Notes under the pieces: generated by a model
What the model was told of the DNA's origin: nothing
What the model saw: only the letters and a program-made list of their open reading frames with translations
Databases searched by the model: none
DNA from: Pseudomonadota bacterium
Lineage (GTDB): Bacteria; Pseudomonadota; Alphaproteobacteria; Sphingomonadales; Govanellaceae
DNA: 64,000 nucleotides
Reading direction: 5' to 3'
NCBI GenBank assembly: GCA_003577275.1
Contig: QEVO01000001.1
Coordinates: 806,001 to 870,000 of the forward strand
In this document: positions 1 to 12,744 of the stretch, piece after piece
Layout of the letters: every line of letters begins with the position of its first letter
Position numbering within the stretch: position 1 is the first letter of the stretch
Made by a program: the position numbers and the translations under genes

Positions 1-2944
<2,944 letters not shown>

Positions 2945-2948
2945 ACTG

Positions 2949-3033
2949 TCACCTCATCCGCGCTTCGCGCACCTTCTCCTCCAAGGAGAAGGGAATAAAG
3001 CCCTCTCCTTGAGGAGAGGGTTGGGTGAGGTGA
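2949..3033. repeat. Double-hairpin dispersed repeat, copy 1
   Basis: The outer ends are inverted (TCACCTCATCC at 2949 and GGGTGAGGTGA ending at 3033). Inside are two hairpins with 9-bp stems, CCTTCTCCT/AGGAGAAGG (2972-2992) and CCCTCTCCT/AGGAGAGGG (3001-3020), joined by an AATAAAG linker. A second full copy lies at 43711-43803 and a single hairpin at 46186-46206. It fills the gap between convergent ligA and prmA and could stop transcription from both sides. Confidence 0.85.
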
Positions 3034-3041
3034 TCAGAGAC

Positions 3042-3947
3042 TTACCGCGTAAGCACCAGCGCGCTCCAGCCGTTGCGGCGGAAGCGTTTGAGCAAAAAGA
3101 ATCCTTGGCCGCGATAGGCAGCCATCAGCGCCGCCTCCTGCTTTTGCAAAATTCCTGAAAGCACCATGACGCCATCAGGCGTCAAACTGGCGGCGATGGC
3201 GGGGGCAAGCTTGATCAGCGGATTGAGAAGAATATTGGCGACCAGAAGATCGGGCTTGCAGCCGGCAACTTGCGGCGCAGCCAGCCCGGCGGCGGTGATG
3301 AAGGCGATGCGGCCGGGCATGATCGGACGCCCGATGGCGGCGACGCGGTTGATGCCGGCGTTCTGCCGCGCCACGCGCACTGCGATGGGGTCAATGTCGC
3401 TGGCGATGACGCGCGCTCTGCGCCATACCTTGGCCATGGCGATGGCGAGAATGCCGGAACCGCAGCCCACGTCCCACACGAGCTTTGGCGATGCTCTATC
3501 GCGCAGCCAATCAATGGCGGCCAGGCAGCTTTGCGTGGTTTCATGGTTGCCGGAGCCGAAGGCTTGCCCGGCCTCGATTTCCAAGGGCGCGGCAAACGGC
3601 GGGATTTTATCGGCGTCGTGGCGGCCGTGCACGAAGAAGCGGCCAACCCGCACCGGCGCCAACAGACGCAGGGATTGGCCAACCCAATCCGCGTCTTCGA
3701 CCGGCGTCAGCGACCATGACGCGCCAAAAGCTTGCAAAGCATTGTCTATGGCTTGTTCTTCGGGCGCGTTGCCGAAGTAGTAGGCTTCCACCGTCCAGAC
3801 ATAGCCTTTCTCGTCGGCCTCGAACGAGGCGAAGGTGGGCGGATGATCCTCGCCGCCCAATGCGCTCAGCGCCTCTTCCGCCGCCGGCGCCATCGCTTCG
3901 GCAACGGTCAGCGATACCTTCCAGGTGTGGATTTCCTGCACCGTCAC
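3042..3947 (-). CDS. prmA: Ribosomal protein L11 methyltransferase PrmA
   Basis: PrmA methylates ribosomal protein L11 with S-adenosylmethionine in the cytoplasm. The 301-residue length fits the family. Diagnostic motifs are AFGSGNHETT (about residues 129-138), the SAM-binding DVGCGSG (159-165) and NILLNPL near residue 240, a variant of the N-I-L-x-x-P-L catalytic strand. The start ATG overlaps the stop of the upstream helicase gene by four bases, implying translational coupling. An acidic, variable N-terminal region precedes the methyltransferase fold, as in other PrmA proteins. Confidence 0.93.
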   Translation of the reverse strand: MTVQEIHTWKVSLTVAEAMAPAAEEALSALGGEDHPPTFASFEADEKGYVWTVEAYYFGNAPEEQAIDNALQAFGASWSLTPVEDADWVGQSLRLLAPVRVGRFFVHGRHDADKIPPFAAPLEIEAGQAFGSGNHETTQSCLAAIDWLRDRASPKLVWDVGCGSGILAIAMAKVWRRARVIASDIDPIAVRVARQNAGINRVAAIGRPIMPGRIAFITAAGLAAPQVAGCKPDLLVANILLNPLIKLAPAIAASLTPDGVMVLSGILQKQEAALMAAYRGQGFFLLKRFRRNGWSALVLTR

Positions 3948-6190
3948 GCCGCCCGCACGAAACTGGCCATGACGCGCTTCGGCGCGCCGTGCTCGAATTC
4001 AATTTCCAGCTTGTTGCCGTCCACCGTGCGCACCGTGCCGTAACCGAACTTTTCGTGAAACACTCGTTCGCCGACACGATACGTCGGACCTTCAAGCGCC
4101 GGCGCGCGGCGCGGCGTCGGCTCGGTCATCGTCGGCCGGCGGCGCGGCGCGGTCCAGGCCATCAAGTGTTCATCCGGCGCTTCCTGTTCCCAGGTCTTGA
4201 CGCGGCCGCGATAAAGCCCGGCGCCGCCTTCATGAACCACATGCTCCGTCGGCAGATCATCGATGAAGCGCGACGGCAGACTCGATTGCCATTTGCCGAA
4301 CACTTGCCGATTGGCGGCATGGAGAATGATCGCCCGTCGCCGCGCGCGGGTAAGGCCGACATAGCCTAGCCGACGCTCTTCCTCCAAGGCCGGCGCGCCG
4401 CCTTCATCCAGCGCCCGCTGATTGGGAAACACGCCTTCTTCCCAACCGGGCAGGAACACGGTGTTGAATTCCAATCCTTTCGCCGCATGCAAGGTCATGA
4501 CGCTGACCTTATCGTCGCCGCCGCCTTCGTTGTTTTCCATCACCAGGCTGACGTGCTCCAAGAATCCGCCCAGGTTCTCGAAGGCGCTCATGGCCCGCAC
4601 CAGCTCGGCGAGGTTTTCCAATCGCCCCGGCGCTTCCGGTGAGCGGTCTTCGCGCCATAGGGCGATGTAGCCTGATTCTTCCAGCACCGTTTCGGCGAGT
4701 TCGATGTGGCTGACCGCCTCCATCAGACCGCGCCAGCGCTCAATGTCGGCAACGAATTGTCCCAGCGCCCGACGCGCGGCCGGTTTTAAGTCCTCGGTTT
4801 CAAGGAGCGCCTGGGCGGCGCGCAGGAGCGGCATCTGGCCGGCGCGGGCGGCGATGTGCAGCGCTTGCAACGCCGCCGGGCCAAGGCCGCGTTTGGGCGT
4901 GTTGATGATGCGCTCGAACGCCAGATCATCGTCGCCTTGATGAATAAGCCGCAGGTAGGCGAGCGCATCGCGGATTTCCAGCCGCTCATAAAACCGCGGG
5001 CCGCCGACGATGCGATAGGGCAGACCGATGTTGAGGAACCGGTCTTCAAACTCGCGGGTCTGGAAGCCGGCGCGCACCAGCACGGCGATTTCCTTCAAGT
5101 CATGACCCTGCGTCTGCAAACGTTCGATCATTTCCGCCACCACGCGGGCTTCTTCCGGGCCGTCCCACACGCCGCGCACCATCACCTTCTCGCCATGTCC
5201 GGCCTCGGTCCATAACGTCTTGCCGAGCCGGCCCTTGTTCTCGGCGATGAGCCCGGCGGCGGCGGCGAGAATCTGCGGCGTCGAGCGGTAATTCTGTTCC
5301 AGCCGGATCACCTTGGCGCCGGGAAAATCGGCTTCAAAGCGCAGGATGTTGCCCACTTCCGCGCCCCGCCAGCCGTAGATCGATTGATCGTCATCGCCGA
5401 CGCAGCAGATGTTGCGGTGCTGTTGCGCCAACAGCCGCAGCCATAAGTATTGGCTGATGTTGGTGTCCTGATATTCATCCACCAGAATATAACGAAAGCG
5501 CCGTTGATAGTTGGCGAGTACGTCCGCGTGCTGCTGGAAAATCGTCAGGTTGTGCAGCAGGAGATCGCCGAAATCGACGGCGTTTAAGGTTCTCAAGCGT
5601 TCCTGATACGCTTTATAAAGCATCGCGCCGCGCCCATCGGCGAAGCGCTGCGCCTCGCCGGCGCCGATTTTATCGGGAGTAAGGCCGCGGTTTTTCCATT
5701 GGTCGATGAGGCCGGCAAGGCCGCGCGCCGGCCAGCGCTTGTCATCCAGGTCGGCGGCGGCGATCACCTGCTTGAGCAATCTGATCTGATCGTCGGTGTC
5801 GAGAATGGTGAAATTGGACTTCAGCCCGACAAGCTCGGCGTGGCGGCGCAGGATTTTCGCCGCCACGGCATGAAAGGTGCCAAGCCACGGCATGCCCTCG
5901 ACCACGCCGCCGATGAGGCGGCCCACCCGCTCCTGCATTTCCCGCGCCGCCTTATTGGTAAACGTCACGGCGAGGATCTGGCTCGGATAGGCGCGGCCGG
6001 TGGCGAGGAGGTGGGCCAGACGGGTGGTCAGCACCCGGGTCTTGCCGGTGCCGGCCCCGGCCAGCACCAACACCGGACCATCCAGCGCTTCCACCGCCTG
6101 GCGCTGGCGATCGTTTAAGGTCTCCAGATAGGCGGCGGGAGCATCGCGCGCCGGCGTGGCCAGCTCATTTAAATCGAAGGGATCGGGCAT
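3944..6190 (-). CDS. uvrD: UvrD/PcrA-type superfamily 1 DNA helicase
   Basis: This is an ATP-dependent 3'-5' helicase of the UvrD/PcrA/Rep group, used in excision and mismatch repair and in clearing RecA filaments. From the ATG at 6190 the product is 748 residues. Motifs in order are Walker A GAGTGKT (45-51), the Walker B DEYQDT (238-243), GDDDQSIYGWRG (265-276), NYRST, LHAAKGLEF and YVGLTRARR. The C-terminus (VGERVFHEKFGYGTV) matches the Tudor-like tail of PcrA/UvrD. An upstream in-frame extension to 6283 lacks helicase character and was excluded. It is co-transcribed with prmA through a 4-base overlap. Whether it is UvrD, PcrA or Rep cannot be settled from sequence alone. Confidence 0.93.
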   Translation of the reverse strand: MPDPFDLNELATPARDAPAAYLETLNDRQRQAVEALDGPVLVLAGAGTGKTRVLTTRLAHLLATGRAYPSQILAVTFTNKAAREMQERVGRLIGGVVEGMPWLGTFHAVAAKILRRHAELVGLKSNFTILDTDDQIRLLKQVIAAADLDDKRWPARGLAGLIDQWKNRGLTPDKIGAGEAQRFADGRGAMLYKAYQERLRTLNAVDFGDLLLHNLTIFQQHADVLANYQRRFRYILVDEYQDTNISQYLWLRLLAQQHRNICCVGDDDQSIYGWRGAEVGNILRFEADFPGAKVIRLEQNYRSTPQILAAAAGLIAENKGRLGKTLWTEAGHGEKVMVRGVWDGPEEARVVAEMIERLQTQGHDLKEIAVLVRAGFQTREFEDRFLNIGLPYRIVGGPRFYERLEIRDALAYLRLIHQGDDDLAFERIINTPKRGLGPAALQALHIAARAGQMPLLRAAQALLETEDLKPAARRALGQFVADIERWRGLMEAVSHIELAETVLEESGYIALWREDRSPEAPGRLENLAELVRAMSAFENLGGFLEHVSLVMENNEGGGDDKVSVMTLHAAKGLEFNTVFLPGWEEGVFPNQRALDEGGAPALEEERRLGYVGLTRARRRAIILHAANRQVFGKWQSSLPSRFIDDLPTEHVVHEGGAGLYRGRVKTWEQEAPDEHLMAWTAPRRRPTMTEPTPRRAPALEGPTYRVGERVFHEKFGYGTVRTVDGNKLEIEFEHGAPKRVMASFVRAA

Positions 6191-6224
6191 GGGGCCGAGT
6201 TTATAACCAAGGGCGACCGGTTTG

Positions 6225-6734
6225 TCAGCTTGCCGCCGGCAGCGGTACCGGCCGGCGGCGGCGGATGCCGATCTTGTGGCCAACCTCCTTGGGCCGGGCG
6301 ATGCGGCGATGGGCTTCCAGATAAGCGGTCAGGGTCGCCAACTCGTGGGTCGGGATCGACAGGCTTTTACGGCTTTCAAGGTCGACGTGAACCGCGATCT
6401 GTTCCGAGGTGGCGGCCAGGAAATCATCCCGTTCCTGATACATTTCCATGAAACAGTGGATGCGCTTGCGGTCGCGGTCAAGGAGTTGCAGGCGCACCGC
6501 CACCGGATCGCCGGCCAGCAGCTCCTGCTGGTAGGTAAAATGGGTCTCCACCACGAACATCGCCGATCCCTTTGCGGCGGCATAGGCGCGGCCCAGACCC
6601 ACCAGCTCGAAAAAGCCCTCCAGCGCGCGATCAAACAGCGCCGCATAATGAGCGACGTTCATATGACCGTTGTGGTCAACCCAGGCCGGCGGCACCAGGC
6701 GCCGTTCAAGGGTAATGGGCGCAGACTCGATCAT
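6225..6734 (-). CDS. Hot-dog-fold acyl-CoA thioesterase
   Basis: The 169-residue product resembles 4-hydroxybenzoyl-CoA thioesterase relatives. The diagnostic stretch is WVDHNGHMNVAHYAALFD at about residues 18-35, with the central hot-dog helix following. A central segment (FVVETHFTYQQELLAGD) matches the family's substrate-lining strand. Such enzymes hydrolyse acyl-CoA thioesters in the cytoplasm. The substrate is unknown; relatives are found beside carnitine and betaine degradation genes, but nothing of that kind is next to it here. The basic C-terminal tail (IGIRRRRP) is variable. It ends 34 bases before the helicase start and may share its transcript. Confidence 0.8.
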   Translation of the reverse strand: MIESAPITLERRLVPPAWVDHNGHMNVAHYAALFDRALEGFFELVGLGRAYAAAKGSAMFVVETHFTYQQELLAGDPVAVRLQLLDRDRKRIHCFMEMYQERDDFLAATSEQIAVHVDLESRKSLSIPTHELATLTAYLEAHRRIARPKEVGHKIGIRRRRPVPLPAAS

Positions 6735-6847
6735 GCCGGGCGTCAGTCATGGTTTTGCCGTATATTCTGATTAGCATCATTGTCCTCATAAGCCTTTATA
6801 GCCTACTCTCAAGTCGACACAAGGACAGCGCCAAAGGTCAATAAAGC

Positions 6848-9800
6848 TTGAGGAAGGGTCTCATCATAGCCGGCGTGGTGCTGGCGGCGCTCATCGCAGC
6901 GGCGCTGATCGTGCCGAGCTTCCTGGATTGGAACAAATACCGCGGCGAGATCGAAAGCGTCGCCGAGGCCGCCACGGGGCGCGACGTGCGCATCGAGGGG
7001 GATGTTTCCTTCGCCGTCCTGCCGATGCCGTCGCTGACCGCCGAGAAGGTGGCGTTGGCCAACCTGCCCGCGGGCGAGGCCAAGGACATGGCGACCTTGG
7101 ATGCCCTGGAGGTGCGGGTCGGCTTCTGGCCGCTGCTTTTTGGCCGGGTCGAGGTCCAAAAAATCGTTCTGGTAAAGCCAGTTATTGCTCTGGAAGTGCT
7201 GCCCGACGGGCGCAAGAACTGGGAATTTGCCAGCACCAAGAAAGAGGGGCAGGCGGAAGCTTCGGACGGCGCCATATCGCTGCAACGGTTCGTCATTAAG
7301 GACGGTACGTTAAGCTACGTCGATCTGGCGACCAACAAGCGCCATCTGGCCAAGGACATCAACTTGTCCCTGTCGGCCGACGGCAGGGCGGGACCGTTCG
7401 ATGCCGAGGGGCGGCTCTCCTACCGCGACGTGCCCATAAAGCTTGATCTTTCAATGGGCCGGCGGGACGACAAGGGGGCGGCTCCGGTCAAAGCCAAGCT
7501 GGGGTTGGGCAATGCTGACGTGCGCCTCGATGGCGACGCTCGCTTGGAAGACGCCCTTGGATTTAGCGGCGAATTTTCCGCCGAGGCGGACAAGCTGACG
7601 TCGCTGCTGGCGGCCGCGAAGCGACTCGGCGGCGGCAAGGAGGAGGCCATGGCCTTCGATCAGCCGCTCCAGGCGCAAGGCAAGATCGCCTATGGCGACG
7701 ATAAGGTCGCGGTGTCCGATTTGCAGGCCTCGCTGGGCGAAAGCCAGCTTGCCGGCAGCCTGACCCTGGGCTTAAGCGACGCGCCCACCATCAACGCCGC
7801 CCTTAAGGCGTCATCCCTCGATCTTGACGCCATCCTGGCCGCCCTGCCGCCAAAGCCCGAGGACGCGCCGGCGATGACCCCGGACGATTTGTTGAAAGCC
7901 TTTGATCTCGGCGATTTCAGCGGCCCCATCGAGGTGACGGCGGATGCCATCAGGTATCGTGGGCAGAGCATGCAGCAGGCAGAGATAAAGATCGTCACCT
8001 CGCCGCGTGAGACCACGATCCGCCGGGCGCACCTGCGATTGCCTGGCGACACCGACGTCACGGTCTCCGGCGCGCTGGCGCGGGATGGCGATCGCCGTTT
8101 CGATGGCCGGGTGAAGATGTCGTCGAAAAGCCTGCGCGATCTTCTGCAATGGCTGGAGGCGGTTCCCGCTGACGTCAGCGCCAACCGCTTGCAGGCATTC
8201 TCTCTCGATGGCGCGTTGACGGTTCTCCCAGCGGCGGTGATCGCCAAGGACGCCACCGTGAAGCTGGACGCCACCACGGCCAGGGGCGTGCTGCGTTATG
8301 ACCTCGGCACGCCGCGGACCCTCACCCTTGACGCTAGCGTCGACCGCTTGAACCTTGACGGCTACGTCGCGAAAGGCACGTGCACATTTGGGGATGACGC
8401 CGCCAAGCCGGCAACGCCGCCAGCCGCGCCCAAGGCCAAGGCGGAAACGCTCACCACCATGACCGTCAAGGCGCGCATTGGGCAGTTTTCCTGCGAGGAG
8501 CTGACGGGACGCGATCTTGCCGTTGATCTGTCCATGACCGAGGGCGGTCTTGCCATCCGCAAATTGAGCGCCGCCGCGCTTGCCGGCCTGGCTGTCGATA
8601 TGACGGGCACGGTGCGCGGCGAAGGTGAGAAACAACGCTATAAACTGAGCGGTAAAATTTCCGGCCAATCGCTGGCCGAGGCCAACCGGGTCGCGCCCGG
8701 GCTGCTGCCGTTGCCGCCCAACGCCGTCAAGAGCGGTCCGGTGGACGTCACCTTTTCCCTGGATGGCGCGCCCGACCGCATCGCCTTTAATACTTCCGGC
8801 GCGCTGGGACCGTCGCGGTTCTCCGGCGTCGGCGCGATGACGCCGGCGGAGAAGGGCAAGGAAGGCTTCCGCTCGCTGGACGCCACCATCACGCTGGCCG
8901 GTAATTCTCTCTCGGCGATCATTGGCCAATGGGAACTGGGTCTGCGCGCGCCCTTGCCCCAGGACGACAAACCAGTTTCCCTGCGCGGCGCCTTGAAGGG
9001 CCCGGCGACCGCTCTCGATCTTGATCTGAAAGCCGACGTGGCCGGGGGGCAAGCAGCCATCACCGGCACCCTCCATCGCGGCGGGGAAGCCATGACTTAT
9101 GAGATGAAGGTCAAGGTCAGCGGCAAGGATGCCCGGGCGTTCGTGCGCGGGCTCGGCGTCGGCTTTGCCGAGGATGCCGAGCCGTTGGGCGCGCTGAATT
9201 TGGCGACGGACATCACGCGAAGTGAAAAAATATTAAATATCAAAGGCTTGTCTGGCCAGTTCGGGCCGGTCAAGATCAATGGCGCGGCCACCGTCAATCT
9301 GGCCGGCGCGAGGCCCATGATCAGCGGCGATTTCAGCGCTGGGGCGATTGAGCTTGATCGCTTCATGAAGCCGGCGCCAAAACCGGATAAAGCGAAAAAA
9401 GACACACCGCCGCCGCCGCGTCCTTGGTCCAAAGAACCGTTCAACACGGCTTGGCTGAAAACGTTCGACGCCAATGTAAAGTTGCGCGCCGACAGCCTTA
9501 CCGCCCGCGGCTATCGCTTCGAACAGCCTAAGTTGACAGTGGTCGTGAATAACGGCCAGCTGCGCGTGGATGGGCTCACCGGCAAGCTGTTCGACGGCGA
9601 TGTGGCGCTTGATTTCGCCTTCGGTGGCGCGGCTAAAAGCCCGCTCAATCTGAAATTCGATATTCGTAACGCCTCCATGGAAAAGGCGTTGACCACGGCG
9701 GCAAATACCAAGGCGGTGACCGGCACGATGAATTTAAGCGGCGCCTTTTCCGGCGCGGGCGCCAGCCCCTATGATCTGGCGCGCTCCATCGATGGCAAAG

Positions 9801-10438
9801 CCCAGATCGGTCTTTCCGATGGTATTGTGCGCGGCATTGACATGCCAAGGCTTGCCAACGGCCTGAAGACCTTAAGAGATACCGGCGGCCTTGGCTCCTT
9901 GATCGGCGGCGCATTGGCCGGCGGGCAAACCAAGCACAAGGGCTTTGCCGGAACTGTTACCTCCAAGGATGGTGAGCTTGGTTTGTCCAATCTGGTGGTT
10001 GAATTGGAGGCGGCCAAGGCGCTCTTGGGCGCAAAAGTCAGCCTGCCCAACTGGTCGGTGGCGTCCGCCGGCAAGCTGCAATTGAACGATCAGCCGCAGG
10101 TGCCCCCGATTGGCGTGAACATCGGCGGCGCGTTGAACGCGCCCAATGTTACTTATGACACCAAGGCCTTCCGCAATCACATGGCGATGGAGATTGGCCA
10201 CGCCATATTGCAAAGCACCACCTCGGGCGGCGGCCTGAAACAGCTGTTGCAAGGCAAGCAGCCGGCGACCACCGAAACCGCGCCGGCGACCGAGGGAACA
10301 ACCACCGCGCCCAGCGAAGCGCAGCCAAGCACGCAACCCGCGCCCGCCAAGCCGGAAGACGCCGGCAAGGTTCTGTTCCAGGAACTGTTGAAAAAACTCG
10401 ATAAGAAGAAAACGCCGGCGGAACAGCCGCAGCAATAG
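6848..10438 (+). CDS. AsmA-family inner-membrane protein
   Basis: A 1196-residue AsmA-like protein. It has a single N-terminal membrane helix (about residues 3-24), then a long periplasmic beta-rich region, and an AsmA_2-type C-terminal domain (roughly residues 940-1130, including GTMNLSGAFSGAG and LSDGIVRGIDM). Members of this family bridge the periplasm and influence outer-membrane lipid or protein assembly. The C-terminus ends in an Ala/Pro/Thr/Glu-rich, low-complexity tail. The start is TTG at 6848, chosen because the membrane helix begins at once and AAAGG lies about ten bases upstream; the next in-frame ATG would remove the helix. It converges on the ribbon-helix-helix gene with only 8 bases between stops. 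Confidence 0.88.
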   Translation: MRKGLIIAGVVLAALIAAALIVPSFLDWNKYRGEIESVAEAATGRDVRIEGDVSFAVLPMPSLTAEKVALANLPAGEAKDMATLDALEVRVGFWPLLFGRVEVQKIVLVKPVIALEVLPDGRKNWEFASTKKEGQAEASDGAISLQRFVIKDGTLSYVDLATNKRHLAKDINLSLSADGRAGPFDAEGRLSYRDVPIKLDLSMGRRDDKGAAPVKAKLGLGNADVRLDGDARLEDALGFSGEFSAEADKLTSLLAAAKRLGGGKEEAMAFDQPLQAQGKIAYGDDKVAVSDLQASLGESQLAGSLTLGLSDAPTINAALKASSLDLDAILAALPPKPEDAPAMTPDDLLKAFDLGDFSGPIEVTADAIRYRGQSMQQAEIKIVTSPRETTIRRAHLRLPGDTDVTVSGALARDGDRRFDGRVKMSSKSLRDLLQWLEAVPADVSANRLQAFSLDGALTVLPAAVIAKDATVKLDATTARGVLRYDLGTPRTLTLDASVDRLNLDGYVAKGTCTFGDDAAKPATPPAAPKAKAETLTTMTVKARIGQFSCEELTGRDLAVDLSMTEGGLAIRKLSAAALAGLAVDMTGTVRGEGEKQRYKLSGKISGQSLAEANRVAPGLLPLPPNAVKSGPVDVTFSLDGAPDRIAFNTSGALGPSRFSGVGAMTPAEKGKEGFRSLDATITLAGNSLSAIIGQWELGLRAPLPQDDKPVSLRGALKGPATALDLDLKADVAGGQAAITGTLHRGGEAMTYEMKVKVSGKDARAFVRGLGVGFAEDAEPLGALNLATDITRSEKILNIKGLSGQFGPVKINGAATVNLAGARPMISGDFSAGAIELDRFMKPAPKPDKAKKDTPPPPRPWSKEPFNTAWLKTFDANVKLRADSLTARGYRFEQPKLTVVVNNGQLRVDGLTGKLFDGDVALDFAFGGAAKSPLNLKFDIRNASMEKALTTAANTKAVTGTMNLSGAFSGAGASPYDLARSIDGKAQIGLSDGIVRGIDMPRLANGLKTLRDTGGLGSLIGGALAGGQTKHKGFAGTVTSKDGELGLSNLVVELEAAKALLGAKVSLPNWSVASAGKLQLNDQPQVPPIGVNIGGALNAPNVTYDTKAFRNHMAMEIGHAILQSTTSGGGLKQLLQGKQPATTETAPATEGTTTAPSEAQPSTQPAPAKPEDAGKVLFQELLKKLDKKKTPAEQPQQ

Positions 10439-10446
10439 CAATAGCC

Positions 10447-10665
10447 TTAGCCGTCCTCCAGCAAGGCCCGATTTTCCAAGACATAAACCCTGAGCGCGCT
10501 TGATAGATTGCCAGTACGGGCGCTGTCGATTTCGCTGACCAGCGCCGCCAACGTCAGCCCGCGCCGGCGGGCGATGCGCTGCAACGCCGACCAAAAAGCG
10601 TCTTCCAGCGAGATCGAGGTGCGGTGGCCGGTGATGCTGACCGAGCGTTTTTTCAGCTGCGTCAC
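10447..10665 (-). CDS. Small ribbon-helix-helix domain protein
   Basis: A 72-residue protein of the kind called ribbon-helix-helix domain 4, common in alphaproteobacteria. The basic strand KKRSVSITGHRTSISLE is followed by a helix pair (FWSALQRIARRRGLTLAALVSEID). Such folds dimerise and bind DNA, but the target of this family is not known. The start is GTG at 10665, with GGGAG eight bases upstream. It begins three bases after the fumC stop, so it is co-transcribed with fumC and possibly sspB. No partner toxin is visible nearby. Confidence 0.82.
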   Translation of the reverse strand: MTQLKKRSVSITGHRTSISLEDAFWSALQRIARRRGLTLAALVSEIDSARTGNLSSALRVYVLENRALLEDG

Positions 10666-10668
10666 CCG

Positions 10669-12069
10669 CTACTCTCCCGGCCTGGTCATGCGCTTGGGGT
10701 CCACCAGGCGGTAAAATTCCTCTTTCGTCACCACGCCAAGCTCCAGCGCCGATTGCAGCAGCGTCAGGCCCTTCTCGTGCGCGTGCTTGGCGACCTTGGC
10801 CGCCTCGTCGTAGCCGATCTTCGGGGCCAGGGCGGTAACCAGCATCAGCGAGCGGTCCACCATCTCCGCGATGCGGGCGCGATCAGGCTCCAGTCCCGCC
10901 AGACAGCGCTCGGTAAAGCTGTTGCAGGCGTCGGATAAGAGGCGGATCGACTGCAACAGATTATAGGCAATCACCGGCTTATAGACATTGAGCTCCAGGT
11001 GGCCTTGGCTGCCGGCGATGGTGATCGTCACGTGGTTGCCCATTACCTGACAGGTGGCCATGGTCAAGGCCTCGGCCTGGGTCGGGTTGACCTTGCCCGG
11101 CATGATCGATGAGCCGGGTTCGTTTTCCGGCAGCCGCAGTTCGCCCACCCCGCAGCGCGGGCCGGAACCCAAGAGCCTGATATCATTGGCGATCTTCGTG
11201 CAGCCGACGGCGATGGTATTCAATACCCCCGAGACCTCGACCAGGGTGTCATGGGCGGCCAGCGCCTCGAACTTGTTGCGAGCGGCAAGGAACGGCAGGC
11301 CGGTCAGGCGGGCGATTTCCGCCGCCACCGCCACGTCAAAGCCCATGGGCGCATTCAGGCCAGTGCCGACAGCGGTGCCGCCCTGAGCCAGTTCATAGAC
11401 TCGGTTCAGGCTCGCATGCAGGCGCTCGATGCCGGTGGCGATCTGATGGGCGTAGGCCGAGAATTCCTGACCCAGGGTCAACGGCGTGGCGTCTTGCAAA
11501 TGGGTGCGGCCGATCTTGACGATATCGTCCCACGCCGCCGCCTTGGCCGCCAGGGTGGCGCGCATGGCCTCCAGCGCCGGCAGCAGCCGGTGATTGATCT
11601 CCAGCGCGGCGGCGATGTGCATGGCGGTGGGGAAGGTGTCGTTGGAGGATTGCGAGCGGTTGACGTGATCGTTGGGGTGAACGGGGCTTTTGGCGCCCAG
11701 ATTACCGCCCAACAGCTCATTGGCGCGGTTGGCGATCACCTCATTGACATTCATGTTGCTCTGGGTGCCCGAACCGGTTTGCCACACGACGAGCGGGAAA
11801 TGATCTTCGAGCGCGCCCTCGATCACTTCGTCGGCGGCTTGCGCGATGGCCGCCGCCAGCCCTTCCTCCAGCACGCCGAGGCGCTGGTTCGCCAGGGCCG
11901 CTGCTTTTTTGACGATGCCGAGCGCGCGGATGAGCGGCAGCGGCATGCGCTCCTCGCCGATGGGGAAATTTAGGAGCGAACGCTGAGTCTGCGCCCCCCA
12001 ATAGCGGTCGGCAGGCACGTCGATGGGGCCGAAAGTGTCGCTTTCGCGGCGGGTGTTAGCGGGGGACAT
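10669..12069 (-). CDS. fumC: Class II fumarate hydratase FumC
   Basis: FumC converts fumarate to L-malate in the TCA cycle, without an iron-sulfur cluster. The 466-residue product carries the fumarase/aspartase signature [11 protein letters not shown] and the conserved GSGTQSNMN and [10 protein letters not shown] segments that line the active site. The ATG at 12069 is preceded by AAGGAGG at good spacing; a longer in-frame start at 12105 was rejected for that reason. It lies 38 bases downstream of sspB and 3 bases upstream of the ribbon-helix-helix gene. Confidence 0.96.
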   Translation of the reverse strand: MSPANTRRESDTFGPIDVPADRYWGAQTQRSLLNFPIGEERMPLPLIRALGIVKKAAALANQRLGVLEEGLAAAIAQAADEVIEGALEDHFPLVVWQTGSGTQSNMNVNEVIANRANELLGGNLGAKSPVHPNDHVNRSQSSNDTFPTAMHIAAALEINHRLLPALEAMRATLAAKAAAWDDIVKIGRTHLQDATPLTLGQEFSAYAHQIATGIERLHASLNRVYELAQGGTAVGTGLNAPMGFDVAVAAEIARLTGLPFLAARNKFEALAAHDTLVEVSGVLNTIAVGCTKIANDIRLLGSGPRCGVGELRLPENEPGSSIMPGKVNPTQAEALTMATCQVMGNHVTITIAGSQGHLELNVYKPVIAYNLLQSIRLLSDACNSFTERCLAGLEPDRARIAEMVDRSLMLVTALAPKIGYDEAAKVAKHAHEKGLTLLQSALELGVVTKEEFYRLVDPKRMTRPGE

Positions 12070-12107
12070 GATGCTGCCTCCTTGAACCGGAAGGTTCCGA
12101 GGCAACC

Positions 12108-12614
12108 CTACTTCTTCTTGCGGAAGCGGTCGAGGGCGACGACATTGGCGTCGCCGCCGGAGGCAGGACCGTCATCCTCGGGCGGCATCTCCGCCTCTCC
12201 GACGGCGGCATTCTTGACGGCATGGCCGGAAGCGGATTTTTTCTTGGTAGCGGCGCTGCCGCGCTGGAACTGCAAGCCAAACTCAACGCTGGGGTCAAGA
12301 AAGCCGGTCAAGGCATCAAACGGTATGACCAGGTGCGCCGGCTTCTGGTTAAAGCTGAGGCCCACCTCGAAATGATCGTCGGTCACTTTCAGATCCCAGA
12401 ATTGGTTCTGCAGCACCACCGTCATCTCTTCTTTGTAGCGTTCCTTCAGGTAGGCGGGGATGGCGACGCCGGGATGGTCGGTGCGAAAGGCGATGTAGAA
12501 ATGATGCGCCCCTTTCAGGCCATGGGCCGCGGTATCGGCCAGCACTTGACGGACCACGCCGATGAGGGCGTTTTGAACAAGGTCATCGTATAAAATGCGA
12601 TTCTTATCCGCCAT
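12108..12614 (-). CDS. sspB: Alphaproteobacterial SspB, ClpXP adaptor
   Basis: The 168-residue protein matches the alphaproteobacterial branch of SspB, which delivers ssrA-tagged or specific substrates to the ClpXP protease. Supporting segments are the N-terminal dimerisation helix ([10 protein letters not shown]), the substrate-binding core ([28 protein letters not shown]) and a basic C-terminal tail ending RFRKKK, which in SspB contacts ClpX. A linker rich in Ala, Glu and Gly separates core and tail, as is usual. The ATG at 12614 starts at the conserved [12 protein letters not shown]; the longer in-frame start at 12665 looks spurious. fumC follows on the same strand. Confidence 0.88.
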   Translation of the reverse strand: MADKNRILYDDLVQNALIGVVRQVLADTAAHGLKGAHHFYIAFRTDHPGVAIPAYLKERYKEEMTVVLQNQFWDLKVTDDHFEVGLSFNQKPAHLVIPFDALTGFLDPSVEFGLQFQRGSAATKKKSASGHAVKNAAVGEAEMPPEDDGPASGGDANVVALDRFRKKK

Positions 12615-12744
12615 CTGCCTGCCGCCGCGCTCCGGCCGCCAGCGGCAACGGAGAACTTCATTCAAGGTCGTGACATTTTATAGTACGTTCGCCGCGCCGT
12701 CGCGAGTCTGAAATTCCGGCGGCAAGACGGAAGGAGGGGGAACC

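Noticed and set aside
6222..6770. Plus-strand frame of 182 codons over the thioesterase gene
   Set aside because: It is the antisense shadow of a gene with clear family motifs.
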